64,000 bases of DNA, taken from contig NZ_CP061312.1 of assembly GCF_018688155.1 (NCBI RefSeq), positions 1,178,001 through 1,242,000 on the forward strand, given 5' to 3'. The notes below the pieces were generated by a model that did not search any database, had not been told where the DNA came from, and was given only the letters and a program-made list of their open reading frames with translations. A program made the translations under genes and the position numbers. This stretch comes from Polynucleobacter sp. AP-Sving-400A-A2 (GTDB lineage Bacteria; Pseudomonadota; Gammaproteobacteria; Burkholderiales; Burkholderiaceae). This document shows positions 9,674 to 17,703 of this stretch, piece by piece (the first letter of the stretch is position 1; the number at the start of each line of letters is the position of its first letter).

Positions 9674-10651
9674 CTACTCTAATTTTGCGCCTGATTTGTA
9701 AATAACCCTACCCCATTTATTTGTCTCGGATTGAATCAGCTTATTGAGCTCTTGAGGGCTTCCGGGCGCTGGTTCCAGACCACTGGCGCGAAGCTTGTTT
9801 TTAACGTCGGATTGATTAAGAGTTTGGCGAGTCAGAGCATTTAAATGCTTTTGCAGTGCTGGGGCTAAATTTGCTGGCGCCATGAGAGAAAACCACGATG
9901 TGGCCTCAAATCCTGGCAAACCTTGCTCTGCCATGGTCGGAATCTCTGGGGCTGCTGGTGAGCGTTTTAAGGTCGTTACCGCTAAAGCCTGAACCTCTCC
10001 CGCCTTAATTAAAGGTAATGATGAAGATAGGTTGTCAAACAGCATAGAAATACGTCCGCTGAGGAGATCGGGCAAGGATTGGGCTCTGCCTTTGTAAGGA
10101 ATGTGACGAATCTGCACACCAGTCATTTCTTTAAAGAGTTCGCCAGACATGTGCAATGAAGTGCCGACACCAGAGGAGCCAAAAGTAAGCTCATTGGGTT
10201 TGGCCTTGGCGAGCTCAATCAGTTCATGAAGATTATTGACGCCTAGCTTCTTGTTCACCACCAATACATTGGGCGTGCTCGCCAAAAAACTAATGGGTGT
10301 GAAATCATTGATCGGATGAAAAGATAACTTGTCGTAGAGAGCGCCGTTGATTGCATGGATACCAACAGTGCCGATCAGGAGAGTGTAGCCATCTGGCTCG
10401 CTCTTTGCCACTAGGTCAGCGCCAATATTGCCACCGTAGCCGGGACGATTTTCTACCAGCACGGTTACACCTAAACTTTTTTGCCAACTCTCAGCCAGTA
10501 CACGTGCCAAAATATCAGGCGCTCCACCGGGCGTAAAGGTCACTACAATTTTGATGGTCTGTTTTGGCCAAGCAGTATCGGTTTTGATTGTTTGGGCTTT
10601 GGCAAGGCCAGTAAGGCCTAAGCAAAAAAGCAGAACTAGAAGATACTTCAC
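9674..10651 (-). CDS. Bug/TctC-family periplasmic solute-binding protein
   Basis: About 325 residues with a signal peptide ending in AKAQ and the Bug signatures: WPKQTIKIVVTFTPGG near the N-terminus, GGNIGADLVAKSEPDGYTLL, and IPYKG. These bind carboxylates, often citrate- or aromatic-acid-like, for TctAB carriers. No tctAB genes are near, so this is one of the many orphan Bug proteins of Burkholderiales. The frame is open up to 10732 but that part overlaps dsbB. GTG 10651, which gives a compact signal peptide, is preferred; TTG 10672 is the alternative. It lies 10 bases after the dsbB stop. Confidence 0.85.
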   Translation of the reverse strand: MKYLLVLLFCLGLTGLAKAQTIKTDTAWPKQTIKIVVTFTPGGAPDILARVLAESWQKSLGVTVLVENRPGYGGNIGADLVAKSEPDGYTLLIGTVGIHAINGALYDKLSFHPINDFTPISFLASTPNVLVVNKKLGVNNLHELIELAKAKPNELTFGSSGVGTSLHMSGELFKEMTGVQIRHIPYKGRAQSLPDLLSGRISMLFDNLSSSLPLIKAGEVQALAVTTLKRSPAAPEIPTMAEQGLPGFEATSWFSLMAPANLAPALQKHLNALTRQTLNQSDVKNKLRASGLEPAPGSPQELNKLIQSETNKWGRVIYKSGAKLE

Positions 10652-10661
10652 GGAAGCCGAC

Positions 10662-11225
10662 TTAAAAACCAAAACGCGTACGCAACCAAATCCATCCCTC
10701 ATATTTAACGGGATCGTCAGCACAAGGACCAATGCCGCATTCCAACAGAGTGGAAGCTAGGTTAGCAAAGACTAGAACAATAAATAGAATGATTAATGTA
10801 TTGGCAAACAGTGAACGCGAGCGCACTTCTCGGTTGGGTAGCATCAATAAAATCGCCAGCCCTGCAATGAGGCCGAGGTAAGCCACAAAAGCCCAGGTGT
10901 AAAAGTGCAGCTCTAAAAAGGTGGCGCCAAATCCTTTATCTCCTGGCAACACATGCAAGAGCACTTGGCGTAATGAAACCATCATACCTACTAAGCCACC
11001 GATAATGCCCCAGCCGTAGTGAGCAGAATGCGCTCCACAACGAATATTGAGTACCAGTGCAAAGCCGATAATCGCAAAACCCATACGCTGCATAAGACAG
11101 AGTGGGCATGGTAATTCACCAAAATACAGTTGATCGACAAAGGCATAAGACAACATCCCAATAATCGCAGCCAAAGCCAGCTGATTACCAAGACCTGCCA
11201 AAGATAGAAAAGATTGCTTACTCAT
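10662..11225 (-). CDS. dsbB: Disulfide bond formation protein B, variant topology
   Basis: A 187-residue inner-membrane protein that passes electrons from DsbA to quinone. The first periplasmic pair is present as CPLC (Cys40, Cys43), between helices 1 and 2. The loop between helices 3 and 4, where classical DsbB has its second pair, has no cysteine. Instead a fifth hydrophobic segment is followed by Cys163 and Cys168 (CGIGPC) in a tail that should also be periplasmic. The family call is firm; the relay in this variant is inferred. The DUF5993 gene starts just upstream with a five-base gap. Confidence 0.9.
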   Translation of the reverse strand: MSKQSFLSLAGLGNQLALAAIIGMLSYAFVDQLYFGELPCPLCLMQRMGFAIIGFALVLNIRCGAHSAHYGWGIIGGLVGMMVSLRQVLLHVLPGDKGFGATFLELHFYTWAFVAYLGLIAGLAILLMLPNREVRSRSLFANTLIILFIVLVFANLASTLLECGIGPCADDPVKYEGWIWLRTRFGF

Positions 11226-11230
11226 CTTCT

Positions 11231-11389
11231 TTAGAAATTGAGATTGAGGTGACTGTTGGCATGAATGCGAAACCAGAACATCAAAATGCTGACGGTGATA
11301 GCAAGTACAAAGAGGCCTGCCAGACGTTTCTCAAACCATACAAGGACAAGACCGATAAAGGCTGTCAGGAAAGGTAGAAACATATACAT
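11231..11389 (-). CDS. DUF5993 family small membrane protein
   Basis: A 52-residue frame starting MYMFLPFLTA and ending in HANSHLNLNF, with two short hydrophobic segments separated by WFEKR. It matches the size and pattern of DUF5993, which in other proteobacteria is often encoded beside dsbB. It lies directly upstream of dsbB in the same direction with a five-base gap, so the two are probably co-translated. Role unknown; a helper or structural partner of this DsbB variant is an inference from context. A second ATG at 11383 is also possible. Confidence 0.7.
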   Translation of the reverse strand: MYMFLPFLTAFIGLVLVWFEKRLAGLFVLAITVSILMFWFRIHANSHLNLNF

Positions 11390-11463
11390 GAATGAATTCT
11401 ATCGCAGGTCGATGCAGACTTAAAAACAAGCGTCTTAAAGGGTCTTTTGTATAAAATGAGACT

Positions 11464-12237
11464 ATGAAATCCACCCCACCTTGCATTGACCTAAAGCTGG
11501 ATGGGTCTATTGCTCGAATTACCTTCAATAATCCTGCTGCACGTAATGCCTTAACGTGGCCTATGTATGAAGAACTCCAGCGTATTTGCAATGCGATAGC
11601 GAATACGCCAGAGATTAGGGTAGCTATTTTTAGAGGTGCCGGTGATAAAGCTTTTGTGTCAGGCAGCGACATACAGCAATTTGTAGATCTCCAAAAAGAT
11701 GAGGCCTATGAAGTTGCAGTGGATGCTATTTTTCAGGCTCTCCAACATTTGCCGATTCCGACAATTGCACTCATCGAAGGATTGGCGGTGGGTAGCGGGC
11801 TACTGATTGCTACCGCATGTGATTTCAGAATATCGACTGATGATGCGCGCTTTGGTATTCCAGTCGCCAAGACTTTAGGTAACTGCCTATCGCCTAGCAA
11901 TCTATCTTGGATCGCTTCTCACTTAGGCGTCACAATAGTAAAGCGCATGTTACTGACTGCAGAACTCATTAAGGCACCCGAGTTACATAACTCAGGCTAC
12001 CTTTATCAAACCACTACCCCTGATGCCATTACAGAAGCAACTGAGATCTTGGCTAGTAAATTAGCGGCACTCGCACCAATTACACAAAAGGCGAGCAAAG
12101 TCACTTTGGCACGCTTGATGGAAAGCAACTTACCGGATTGCACTGAACTCATGAGAGAGACGTACAACAGCGTCGACTTCAAAGAAGGAGTGAATGCCTT
12201 CCTTGAAGGACGCCCGCCTCAGTGGCTTGGTAAGTAA
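11464..12237 (+). CDS. Crotonase-fold protein (enoyl-CoA hydratase/isomerase family)
   Basis: 257 residues with the crotonase core: NPAARNALT near 23-31, the first oxyanion strand AFVSGSDI at 63-70 and the second EGLAVGSG at 105-112. By alignment with classical hydratases, both catalytic glutamates appear replaced: the PE(V/I) position reads PVAKTLG near 133-139, and the second falls in KRMLLT. It is therefore probably not a simple enoyl-CoA hydratase; another crotonase reaction or a binding role is possible. Monocistronic, and transcribed away from the dsbB group. Confidence 0.8.
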   Translation: MKSTPPCIDLKLDGSIARITFNNPAARNALTWPMYEELQRICNAIANTPEIRVAIFRGAGDKAFVSGSDIQQFVDLQKDEAYEVAVDAIFQALQHLPIPTIALIEGLAVGSGLLIATACDFRISTDDARFGIPVAKTLGNCLSPSNLSWIASHLGVTIVKRMLLTAELIKAPELHNSGYLYQTTTPDAITEATEILASKLAALAPITQKASKVTLARLMESNLPDCTELMRETYNSVDFKEGVNAFLEGRPPQWLGK

Positions 12238-12242
12238 AGATT

Positions 12243-12271
12243 GGCGACGAGTCACCTTATCGGTGACCGCC
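12243..12271. terminator. Hairpin in convergent gap
   Basis: GTCACC and GGTGAC pair around a five-base loop, flanked by an outer GGCG/CGCC. The element sits between two converging genes and could end either transcript, but there is no clear T run on either strand. Confidence 0.35.
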
Positions 12272-12275
12272 TAAT

Positions 12276-13322
12276 TTAGGATTTCGAGTTTAAGAAATCC
12301 ACTACCGTCTGCACAAAAACATCTGGCACTTCAATATGGGGTATGTGTCCGACATTATCCAAAGGCACTAACTTGGCATTCGGAATCACCTGCGCCGCTT
12401 TACGACCTAGCTCAGGATAATTACCCAAGGACTTCACCGCTTCAGGCGGAGCAAAGCGGCGACCAAATACCGTTCTATCTTTCTGGCCAATCACTAGTAG
12501 TACCGGCATCTTCAGTTGAGGCAAGTCGCCCACTACAGGCTTTTCAGCAATCATCTGATAAGTTAATACTGAGGTCTTTGCATAGGCTGGGTAGTCAGGT
12601 CCTTTTTGAATCCTGACATATACCTCCACAAACTGCTCAAAGCTTGGCTGCCATACTGGAAAATACGATTGCAAGAAACGGCGGTAACTGGTTTCTGTTT
12701 GCGCCATCTCCAACTTCAGTAAGTTGTCATTCGTTTGTGGCGGAATGTCTTTACTGTAGTCCTCAAGACCCAATGGATTTTCCAAGATCATTTTCTGGAC
12801 AGTTTTAGGATAAAGGCGGGCAAACCGAATGCCCACCATGCCACCCATCGAATTGGCGATTACTGAAGTCTTGTTGACTCCGAGTGATTTCAATAGGGCT
12901 TGCGTGTTCTGGGCAAGATCATCAAAGTGATATGCGACATCTGGTTTGGAAGATTTGCCAAAGCCAATCTGATCAGGAGCAATGACTCGATAGCCTGCCG
13001 TAGTCAATCCTTTAATCGTAGGTGCCCAATAATCACTTGAGAAATTCTTCCCATGAAACAAAACCACTACACCCTTCTGCGCACCCACTGCAGGCACATC
13101 CATATAAACCATGGTGGCAGACTGGCCTTGAAGAGAGGTTTTAAATTCTTTAGTGGGATAAGGATAGGGCCAAGCACTGAGGCGTAAATCTAAAGGACTT
13201 GCATTGGCATAGCGACTGGGTGGTGGCGTTTCCACTTTGGGCTGATCAACCGATGTACAAGCCGAGAGGAAGACTCCACCGACGCACATCACCAAAGCAA
13301 TTCCCAGTGTCTTTATTTTCAT
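12276..13322 (-). CDS. Alpha/beta hydrolase, predicted lipoprotein
   Basis: 348 residues with a lipobox LSAC (Cys22), so the enzyme should be anchored in the envelope. The alpha/beta hydrolase fold shows the oxyanion motif LFHGKNF near 89-95, nucleophile elbow NSMGG (Ser158), acid in GQKDRTV near residue 282 and histidine in NVGHIPH near 328. The catalytic triad is therefore complete. It cleaves an ester or a related bond; the substrate is unknown. It is followed on the same strand after about 36 bases by the FAH-family gene in the gene order of the minus strand, without clear evidence of shared function. Confidence 0.82.
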   Translation of the reverse strand: MKIKTLGIALVMCVGGVFLSACTSVDQPKVETPPPSRYANASPLDLRLSAWPYPYPTKEFKTSLQGQSATMVYMDVPAVGAQKGVVVLFHGKNFSSDYWAPTIKGLTTAGYRVIAPDQIGFGKSSKPDVAYHFDDLAQNTQALLKSLGVNKTSVIANSMGGMVGIRFARLYPKTVQKMILENPLGLEDYSKDIPPQTNDNLLKLEMAQTETSYRRFLQSYFPVWQPSFEQFVEVYVRIQKGPDYPAYAKTSVLTYQMIAEKPVVGDLPQLKMPVLLVIGQKDRTVFGRRFAPPEAVKSLGNYPELGRKAAQVIPNAKLVPLDNVGHIPHIEVPDVFVQTVVDFLNSKS

Positions 13323-13358
13323 CTCTATCCCTTTGTCTCTTTGAACTGTTTAAACTTT

Positions 13359-14051
13359 TTATACGATCTTAATTTTCAGAGGACTTAAACCTTCAACTGA
13401 TCCTTCAAGTACATCACCTTTTTTTACAGGGCCCACACCCGCAGGTGTGCCAGACATAATCAAATCACCTGGCTCCAGCGTAAATAAAGTAGAGAGGTAG
13501 GCAATGGTGTCTGGAATATTCCAGATCAGTTGGTTTAAGTCACCCTCTTGGCGCACTTCACCATTCACTAAGAGCTTGACTGTGCCTTTAGTTGGATGAC
13601 CAAACTGAGTGGCTGGTGTCAGCGCCGCACATGGTGCGGATTGATCAAATGCCTTACCGGTATCCCAAGGGCGGCCCATTTTTTTAGCCTCTCCTTGCAA
13701 GTCACGACGAGTCATATCCAATCCAATTCCGTAACCATAGACATGCTCTAGCGCTTTATCCGCAGAAATGTTGGCGCCACCCTTACCAATAGCAACGACC
13801 ATCTCAATCTCATGATGCACATCATTTGATAGGTTTGGATATTGCATATCTTTACCGTCAGCAACAATCGAATTAGCCGGCTTCATAAAAAAGAATGGTG
13901 GCTCACGATCAGGGTCATGACCCATCTCACGGGCATGATCAGCATAGTTACGTCCAACACAATAGATACGATTCACAGCAAAACGGCGGGTATCCCCCAC
14001 TACGGGTAGTGATGGAACAATGGGTGGATCAATAACGTATGTGGTGCTCAT
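13359..14051 (-). CDS. Fumarylacetoacetate hydrolase family protein
   Basis: A 230-residue single-domain FAH-fold enzyme. Family landmarks are CVGRNYADHAREMG near 31-44, the metal-binding acids in HHEIEMVVAIG near 69-79 and GDLIMSGTPAGVG near 196-208. Members hydrolyse or isomerise acylpyruvates and related 2-oxo acids, or decarboxylate oxaloacetate, using Mg2+ or Mn2+. The length and absence of the N-terminal SH3-like part fit the small acylpyruvase/FAHD1-like group. The substrate is not set by context. Confidence 0.88.
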   Translation of the reverse strand: MSTTYVIDPPIVPSLPVVGDTRRFAVNRIYCVGRNYADHAREMGHDPDREPPFFFMKPANSIVADGKDMQYPNLSNDVHHEIEMVVAIGKGGANISADKALEHVYGYGIGLDMTRRDLQGEAKKMGRPWDTGKAFDQSAPCAALTPATQFGHPTKGTVKLLVNGEVRQEGDLNQLIWNIPDTIAYLSTLFTLEPGDLIMSGTPAGVGPVKKGDVLEGSVEGLSPLKIKIV

Positions 14052-14140
14052 GAATGGCCTTTGTGATGAATGTCTAATTTTTTGATCATTCTGATCTGAA
14101 TAAATGATGATATTACTTGAATCAATGTCATTGCTGCCCC

Positions 14141-14413
14141 TTACTGCACCTTACTGCGGAGCTTGAGCACGAGGATGCTCAGAGCCAAAGCAAAGGTCAA
14201 GGCGTTAGCCAGAATCAAAGGCCACTTTTCAATAATGAGTCCATAAACAAGCCACAAGCCTACCCCAGCAATAAATAGGCTATACATTCCCACTGAGATC
14301 CCAGAAAGATCTCGGGTACGCCAGGATTGAATAGCCTGAGGCAGGAAGGCAATCGTGGTTAAAAATGCAGCGCAGTAACCAATGATCTCAATCTGATGTG
14401 GCAGTAAATTCAC
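14141..14413 (-). CDS. SemiSWEET family sugar transporter
   Basis: A 90-residue protein with three predicted membrane helices, the size of a SemiSWEET half-transporter that works as a dimer. The PQ-loop signature appears as FLPQAIQSWRTRDLSGIS near residues 23-40, with Pro-Gln in the first helix. Such proteins move sugars down a gradient; the sugar is unknown. Its start lies four bases after the stop of the cytochrome c gene on the minus strand, so the two are probably co-transcribed. Confidence 0.85.
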   Translation of the reverse strand: MNLLPHQIEIIGYCAAFLTTIAFLPQAIQSWRTRDLSGISVGMYSLFIAGVGLWLVYGLIIEKWPLILANALTFALALSILVLKLRSKVQ

Positions 14414-14417
14414 GCGC

Positions 14418-14810
14418 TTACGGCTTCTTGTTCAGACTTGATTTACGCGCTTCGATTTCTTTGTTGATGGCTGCTAAGGTTTTTGCGTCAGGAGTCTTCC
14501 AGTTACCACCCGCCTTATTGACCATATAAGCCACTGCCTCTGAGAATCCCTCTACCGTGAGATTGGGGTTACCGCCCTTAGCAGGCATTCCTCTCACACC
14601 AACATATCCGTGTGCAGTGAGGGTAACCTGACCTTCTGCAATCAATGGAGCCCACTGGGCTTTATCACCAAACTTGGGGGCCTTTAGAACGCCAGCACCA
14701 TGGCAGCCTGCGCAGACTTGCTTATAAGTATTTTCACCGGGCTCGGCAAAGGCAGCTAATGGGGAGAGGAAGCAAGTAACAAGAATTAAGGGGCGAAGGA
14801 GCGATTTCAT
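14418..14810 (-). CDS. Small periplasmic c-type cytochrome (class I)
   Basis: 130 residues with a signal peptide ending near AFAEP. The single haem-binding motif is CAGCH (Cys33, Cys36, His37), and the likely axial methionine is in RGMPAKGG (Met75). The pattern VCAGCHGAGVLKAPKFGDK is that of cytochrome c5/c555-like electron carriers. It would carry electrons in the periplasm; the partner is not evident from neighbours (SemiSWEET downstream, the oxyanion regulator upstream). Confidence 0.88.
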   Translation of the reverse strand: MKSLLRPLILVTCFLSPLAAFAEPGENTYKQVCAGCHGAGVLKAPKFGDKAQWAPLIAEGQVTLTAHGYVGVRGMPAKGGNPNLTVEGFSEAVAYMVNKAGGNWKTPDAKTLAAINKEIEARKSSLNKKP

Positions 14811-14891
14811 GGGTAGCTTCTCTGAGATAAGTGGGTATGACTGATAATTTATCTCATTTTCAGACGGCGCACTTATTTGAGCTCGCGCTAC

Positions 14892-15917
14892 TTATAACCA
14901 ACCCGCAATCTGCCGTTTTAGCCCGATCGACTTATAGCCCGGACTAGCGCTGGAAAGAACCCGAATTTTCCGAATCAGTTTTGCGAAATCGGGATTCAGA
15001 CTAAGGTCCTTGTTCATCGCAAGAAAGAAGATTTCGTCTTTCAGTTGAATAAAATCCAGACCATTCTCCAAGGCAATACTTTTTACCCCCATGCCTACAT
15101 CCGCTTTTTTTGCCAATATAGCCGTAGCAATTGCGGAGTGGGTGAACTCTTCGTTCTCGTAGCCCTTAATGCCATGTGCATCAATACCCTCGTTGTTTAG
15201 AATCGTGTCGAGTAGTAAGCGTGTGCCAGATCCCTTCTGGCGATTGATGAAACGCACTTTGGGTTTCATTAAATCTTTAGCTGAAATAATATTGAGAGGA
15301 TTTCCCCTGGCTACTAAAAAACCTTGCACACGCTTCATCACGGGAAATATTTGCATACCCTCTTTTTGTAGCCGCTTCGAAATAATCAAAGAGCTTTGTG
15401 AATCTGAAACGTGGTATCCGGCAATATCGACTTCGTAATTCAGCAGACGCTCCAAGGCCTCACCTGACCCAGCGGTAATGAGTTCGAAGCCACCAATACT
15501 TAAAACCGCTTTTTGAATCATCGGATCACTGCTACTAGCAAAGCGCCATTGTTTTTTTGCCTTCACCCTGAATTGAGCAAAACCCTCCTCTAGGTGCGAG
15601 AGACTGGATTGTCCCAATCGCATGGTTTTTTGGTCAAAGTCTTCGGTAAATTGAATCAAGTATCTTGCGTATTCTGACAATTGAGAGCCATGCCCCCTTA
15701 CGCGATCCATCAACTTAAACCCCAAGGCCAGTTCTACATCGTTGAGTTTTTGCCAAACATTTCTATAAGAAAGCCCCATCTTTTTACAGGCAGACATCAG
15801 CGTTTTGCCGTGATCAATGTCCTTTAATAAGGCAGTCAACCACACCAAATCCACTACAGCTGGATCTTTAGCATTCTTATTTCCAAAAACGAGGGTTGGC
15901 CGGATCTGAATTCTCAT
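14892..15917 (-). CDS. ModE/LysR-like regulator with TupA-like ligand-binding domain
   Basis: About 341 residues from ATG 15917. The N-terminal winged helix has DIDHGKTLMSACKKMGLSYR near 35-54 in this numbering, the pattern of the ModE/LysR DNA-binding domain. The C-terminal two-thirds is a periplasmic-binding-protein fold with the oxyanion-site motif QKGSGTR, parallel to DKSGTH in the binding proteins encoded next door. It should sense tungstate or molybdate directly and control the divergent genes. The frame extends to TTG 15956, but that TTG is part of a TTGACA promoter box, so ATG 15917 is preferred. Related one-component oxyanion regulators exist; the ligand here is inferred. Confidence 0.75.
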   Translation of the reverse strand: MRIQIRPTLVFGNKNAKDPAVVDLVWLTALLKDIDHGKTLMSACKKMGLSYRNVWQKLNDVELALGFKLMDRVRGHGSQLSEYARYLIQFTEDFDQKTMRLGQSSLSHLEEGFAQFRVKAKKQWRFASSSDPMIQKAVLSIGGFELITAGSGEALERLLNYEVDIAGYHVSDSQSSLIISKRLQKEGMQIFPVMKRVQGFLVARGNPLNIISAKDLMKPKVRFINRQKGSGTRLLLDTILNNEGIDAHGIKGYENEEFTHSAIATAILAKKADVGMGVKSIALENGLDFIQLKDEIFFLAMNKDLSLNPDFAKLIRKIRVLSSASPGYKSIGLKRQIAGWL

Positions 15918-15930
15918 ATGTAATTTTTTG

Positions 15931-15956
15931 CATATTGATGTTTTGTAATATGTCAA
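15931..15956 (-). promoter_or_regulatory. Promoter and dyad between regulator and tupA-like genes
   Basis: On the minus strand, TTGACA (15956-15951) and TATGCA (15934-15929) are separated by 16 bases, a good -35 and a fair -10 for the regulator gene. The same stretch holds an inverted repeat CATATT, ten bases, AATATG (15931-15952). This lies across the promoter spacer, where an autoregulator could bind. Transcription would start only a few bases before ATG 15917, so the mRNA may be nearly leaderless. Confidence 0.5.
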
Positions 15957-15992
15957 ATCTTAACCGAACCTAACAAATGGAGCTCTATTTAA

Positions 15993-16814
15993 ATGACATT
16001 TTCATTCAACCGATTATTAGCAAGCGCCATTGCTGCACTGCTGCTTGTAGGCAACTCAGCTTACGCGCAAGAGAAAAGCATTGTTGTCTCATCCACCACC
16101 TCAACAGAGCAATCTGGTCTTTTTGGCTTCATCTTGCCAATCTTCAAGATGAAGAGCGGGATTGATGTCAAAGTAGTTGCTGTTGGAACTGGACAAGCTC
16201 TAGACATTGGACGTCGGGGCGATGCAGATGTGGTGTTTGTTCATGACAAACCTGCTGAAGAAAAGTTTGTTACCGAGGGCTTTGCTACAAAACGTATTGA
16301 AGTGATGTACAACGACTTCGTCTTGATTGGGCCTAAATCAGATCCAGCCAAAATTGGTGGCGGCAAGGACATTAAAGTGGCATTTCAAAAGATCGCTACA
16401 GCGCAGGCACCATTTGTATCCCGTGGTGACAAGAGCGGTACACATGCAGCTGAATTACGTTATTGGAAAGATGCTGCCATCACAGTGGCTCCTAGCGCCT
16501 GGTACAAAGAAACCGGCTCAGGTATGGGTCCAGCATTAAATACGGCTTCAGCAATGAATGGCTATATCTTAGCTGATCGCGCTACTTGGCTTTCATTTAA
16601 GAACCGTGGCGATTTAACAATCCTAGTTCAAGGTGACCCAAAGCTATTTAATCAATATGGCGTGATGTTGGTAAGCCCAACTAAATTCCCACATGTGAAA
16701 AAAGCTGAAGGCCAAGAATTCATTGACTGGATTACTTCTAAAAATGGTCAAGACGTGATTGCCAGCTATCAAATTGGTGGCGAACAACTCTTCTTCCCGA
16801 ACGCCAAGAAATAA
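15993..16814 (+). CDS. tupA: TupA-like tungstate ABC transporter substrate-binding protein
   Basis: 273 residues with a signal peptide ending in AYAQ. The mature protein has the TupA hallmarks: SSTTSTEQSGLF at 33-44, VGTGQALDIGRRGDADVVFVHD, then VMYNDFVLIGP and the oxyanion-site motif SRGDKSGTH. TupA binds tungstate with very high affinity and hands it to TupB/TupC. ATG 15993 has GGAG ten bases upstream. The next gene overlaps its stop codon, and a regulator is divergent. No permease or ATPase genes follow; matching ones are found at 61.7-63.1 kb. Molybdate binding cannot be excluded from sequence alone. Confidence 0.88.
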   Translation: MTFSFNRLLASAIAALLLVGNSAYAQEKSIVVSSTTSTEQSGLFGFILPIFKMKSGIDVKVVAVGTGQALDIGRRGDADVVFVHDKPAEEKFVTEGFATKRIEVMYNDFVLIGPKSDPAKIGGGKDIKVAFQKIATAQAPFVSRGDKSGTHAAELRYWKDAAITVAPSAWYKETGSGMGPALNTASAMNGYILADRATWLSFKNRGDLTILVQGDPKLFNQYGVMLVSPTKFPHVKKAEGQEFIDWITSKNGQDVIASYQIGGEQLFFPNAKK

Positions 16815-17695
16815 TGCATATGAAATATCCACATCTATTCACTAGTACCCTACTCACCACTTTGCTATTGGGACTTGGAATGCAAACATCGATAGCGCAA
16901 TCCACTCCGCCAAAAGTAGAAGCTACTTATGGTCAAGGTGCTAAGAGCTTTAAATTAGCCACTGGTAGCCCTGGTGAGTTGGGTTTACTACAGCAACTTG
17001 GTGAGGCCTTTGATAAAAAAGAAGGTGCGCGCTTGGTGTGGATTAAGGCAGGAAGCGGCGCCTCCCTCAATTTGCTGAAAACAAAGCAAGTTGACATGAT
17101 CATGGTGCATGCACCAGATGGGGTTAACAAGGCAATTGCTGAAGGATGGGCAACTGGTAGAACGCTGATTGGATCTAATGAGTTTTATATAGTGGGCCCC
17201 AAAGCCGATAAGGCCAAGATCCAATCTGCAAGTAGTGGTGCAGATGCTTATACAAAGATTGCGAAGACCCAAGCCAACTTTATTTCTCGAGGTGATAAAT
17301 CGGGTACGCACCAAAAAGAAATGGATATTTGGAAAAAAGCGGGGGTCGTGCCAGAGGGTAATTGGTATATCGTGACTAATGACTTTATGACGGCATCACT
17401 CAAAAGAGCGAATGCAGATAAGGCGTATTTCATGACAGATAGCAGCACTTGGGTGGCAGAGAAAAATATCGCTCCTGAGTTGCAGATTCTGTATAGAGGC
17501 GACCCTTACTTAGTCAATACCTATGATGCTTTAGTAGCACCTGTAGGTGCAACTGAAAATCGCGATATTGCTGCTAAGTTCATTCAGTTTGTAGCATCTG
17601 ATGAAGGTCAGGCCATCATTCGCAATTATGGAAAATCTCAGTACAAAGAAGCCCTCTACAATGATGCCGTCTACGCCAAACAATACGTCCAATAG
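16814..17695 (+). CDS. Second TupA-like oxyanion-binding protein
   Basis: 293 residues with a signal peptide ending near SIAQ. It is a diverged paralogue of the preceding protein: ATGSPGELGLLQQLGEAF replaces the STTST-type N-terminal site, but GPKADKAKI and SRGDKSGTH are kept and the C-terminal half aligns well. The altered first binding loop suggests a different ligand or affinity. Its ATG overlaps the stop of the first gene (TAATG), so both are translated together. With the Mop gene they form a three-gene operon. Confidence 0.82.
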   Translation: MHMKYPHLFTSTLLTTLLLGLGMQTSIAQSTPPKVEATYGQGAKSFKLATGSPGELGLLQQLGEAFDKKEGARLVWIKAGSGASLNLLKTKQVDMIMVHAPDGVNKAIAEGWATGRTLIGSNEFYIVGPKADKAKIQSASSGADAYTKIAKTQANFISRGDKSGTHQKEMDIWKKAGVVPEGNWYIVTNDFMTASLKRANADKAYFMTDSSTWVAEKNIAPELQILYRGDPYLVNTYDALVAPVGATENRDIAAKFIQFVASDEGQAIIRNYGKSQYKEALYNDAVYAKQYVQ

Positions 17696-17703
17696 GAGAA
17701 ATC

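Noticed and set aside
9674..10732. Long form of the Bug protein beginning at 10732
   Set aside because: It would overlap dsbB by about 70 bases and put extra residues before the signal peptide; GTG 10651 gives a normal signal peptide.
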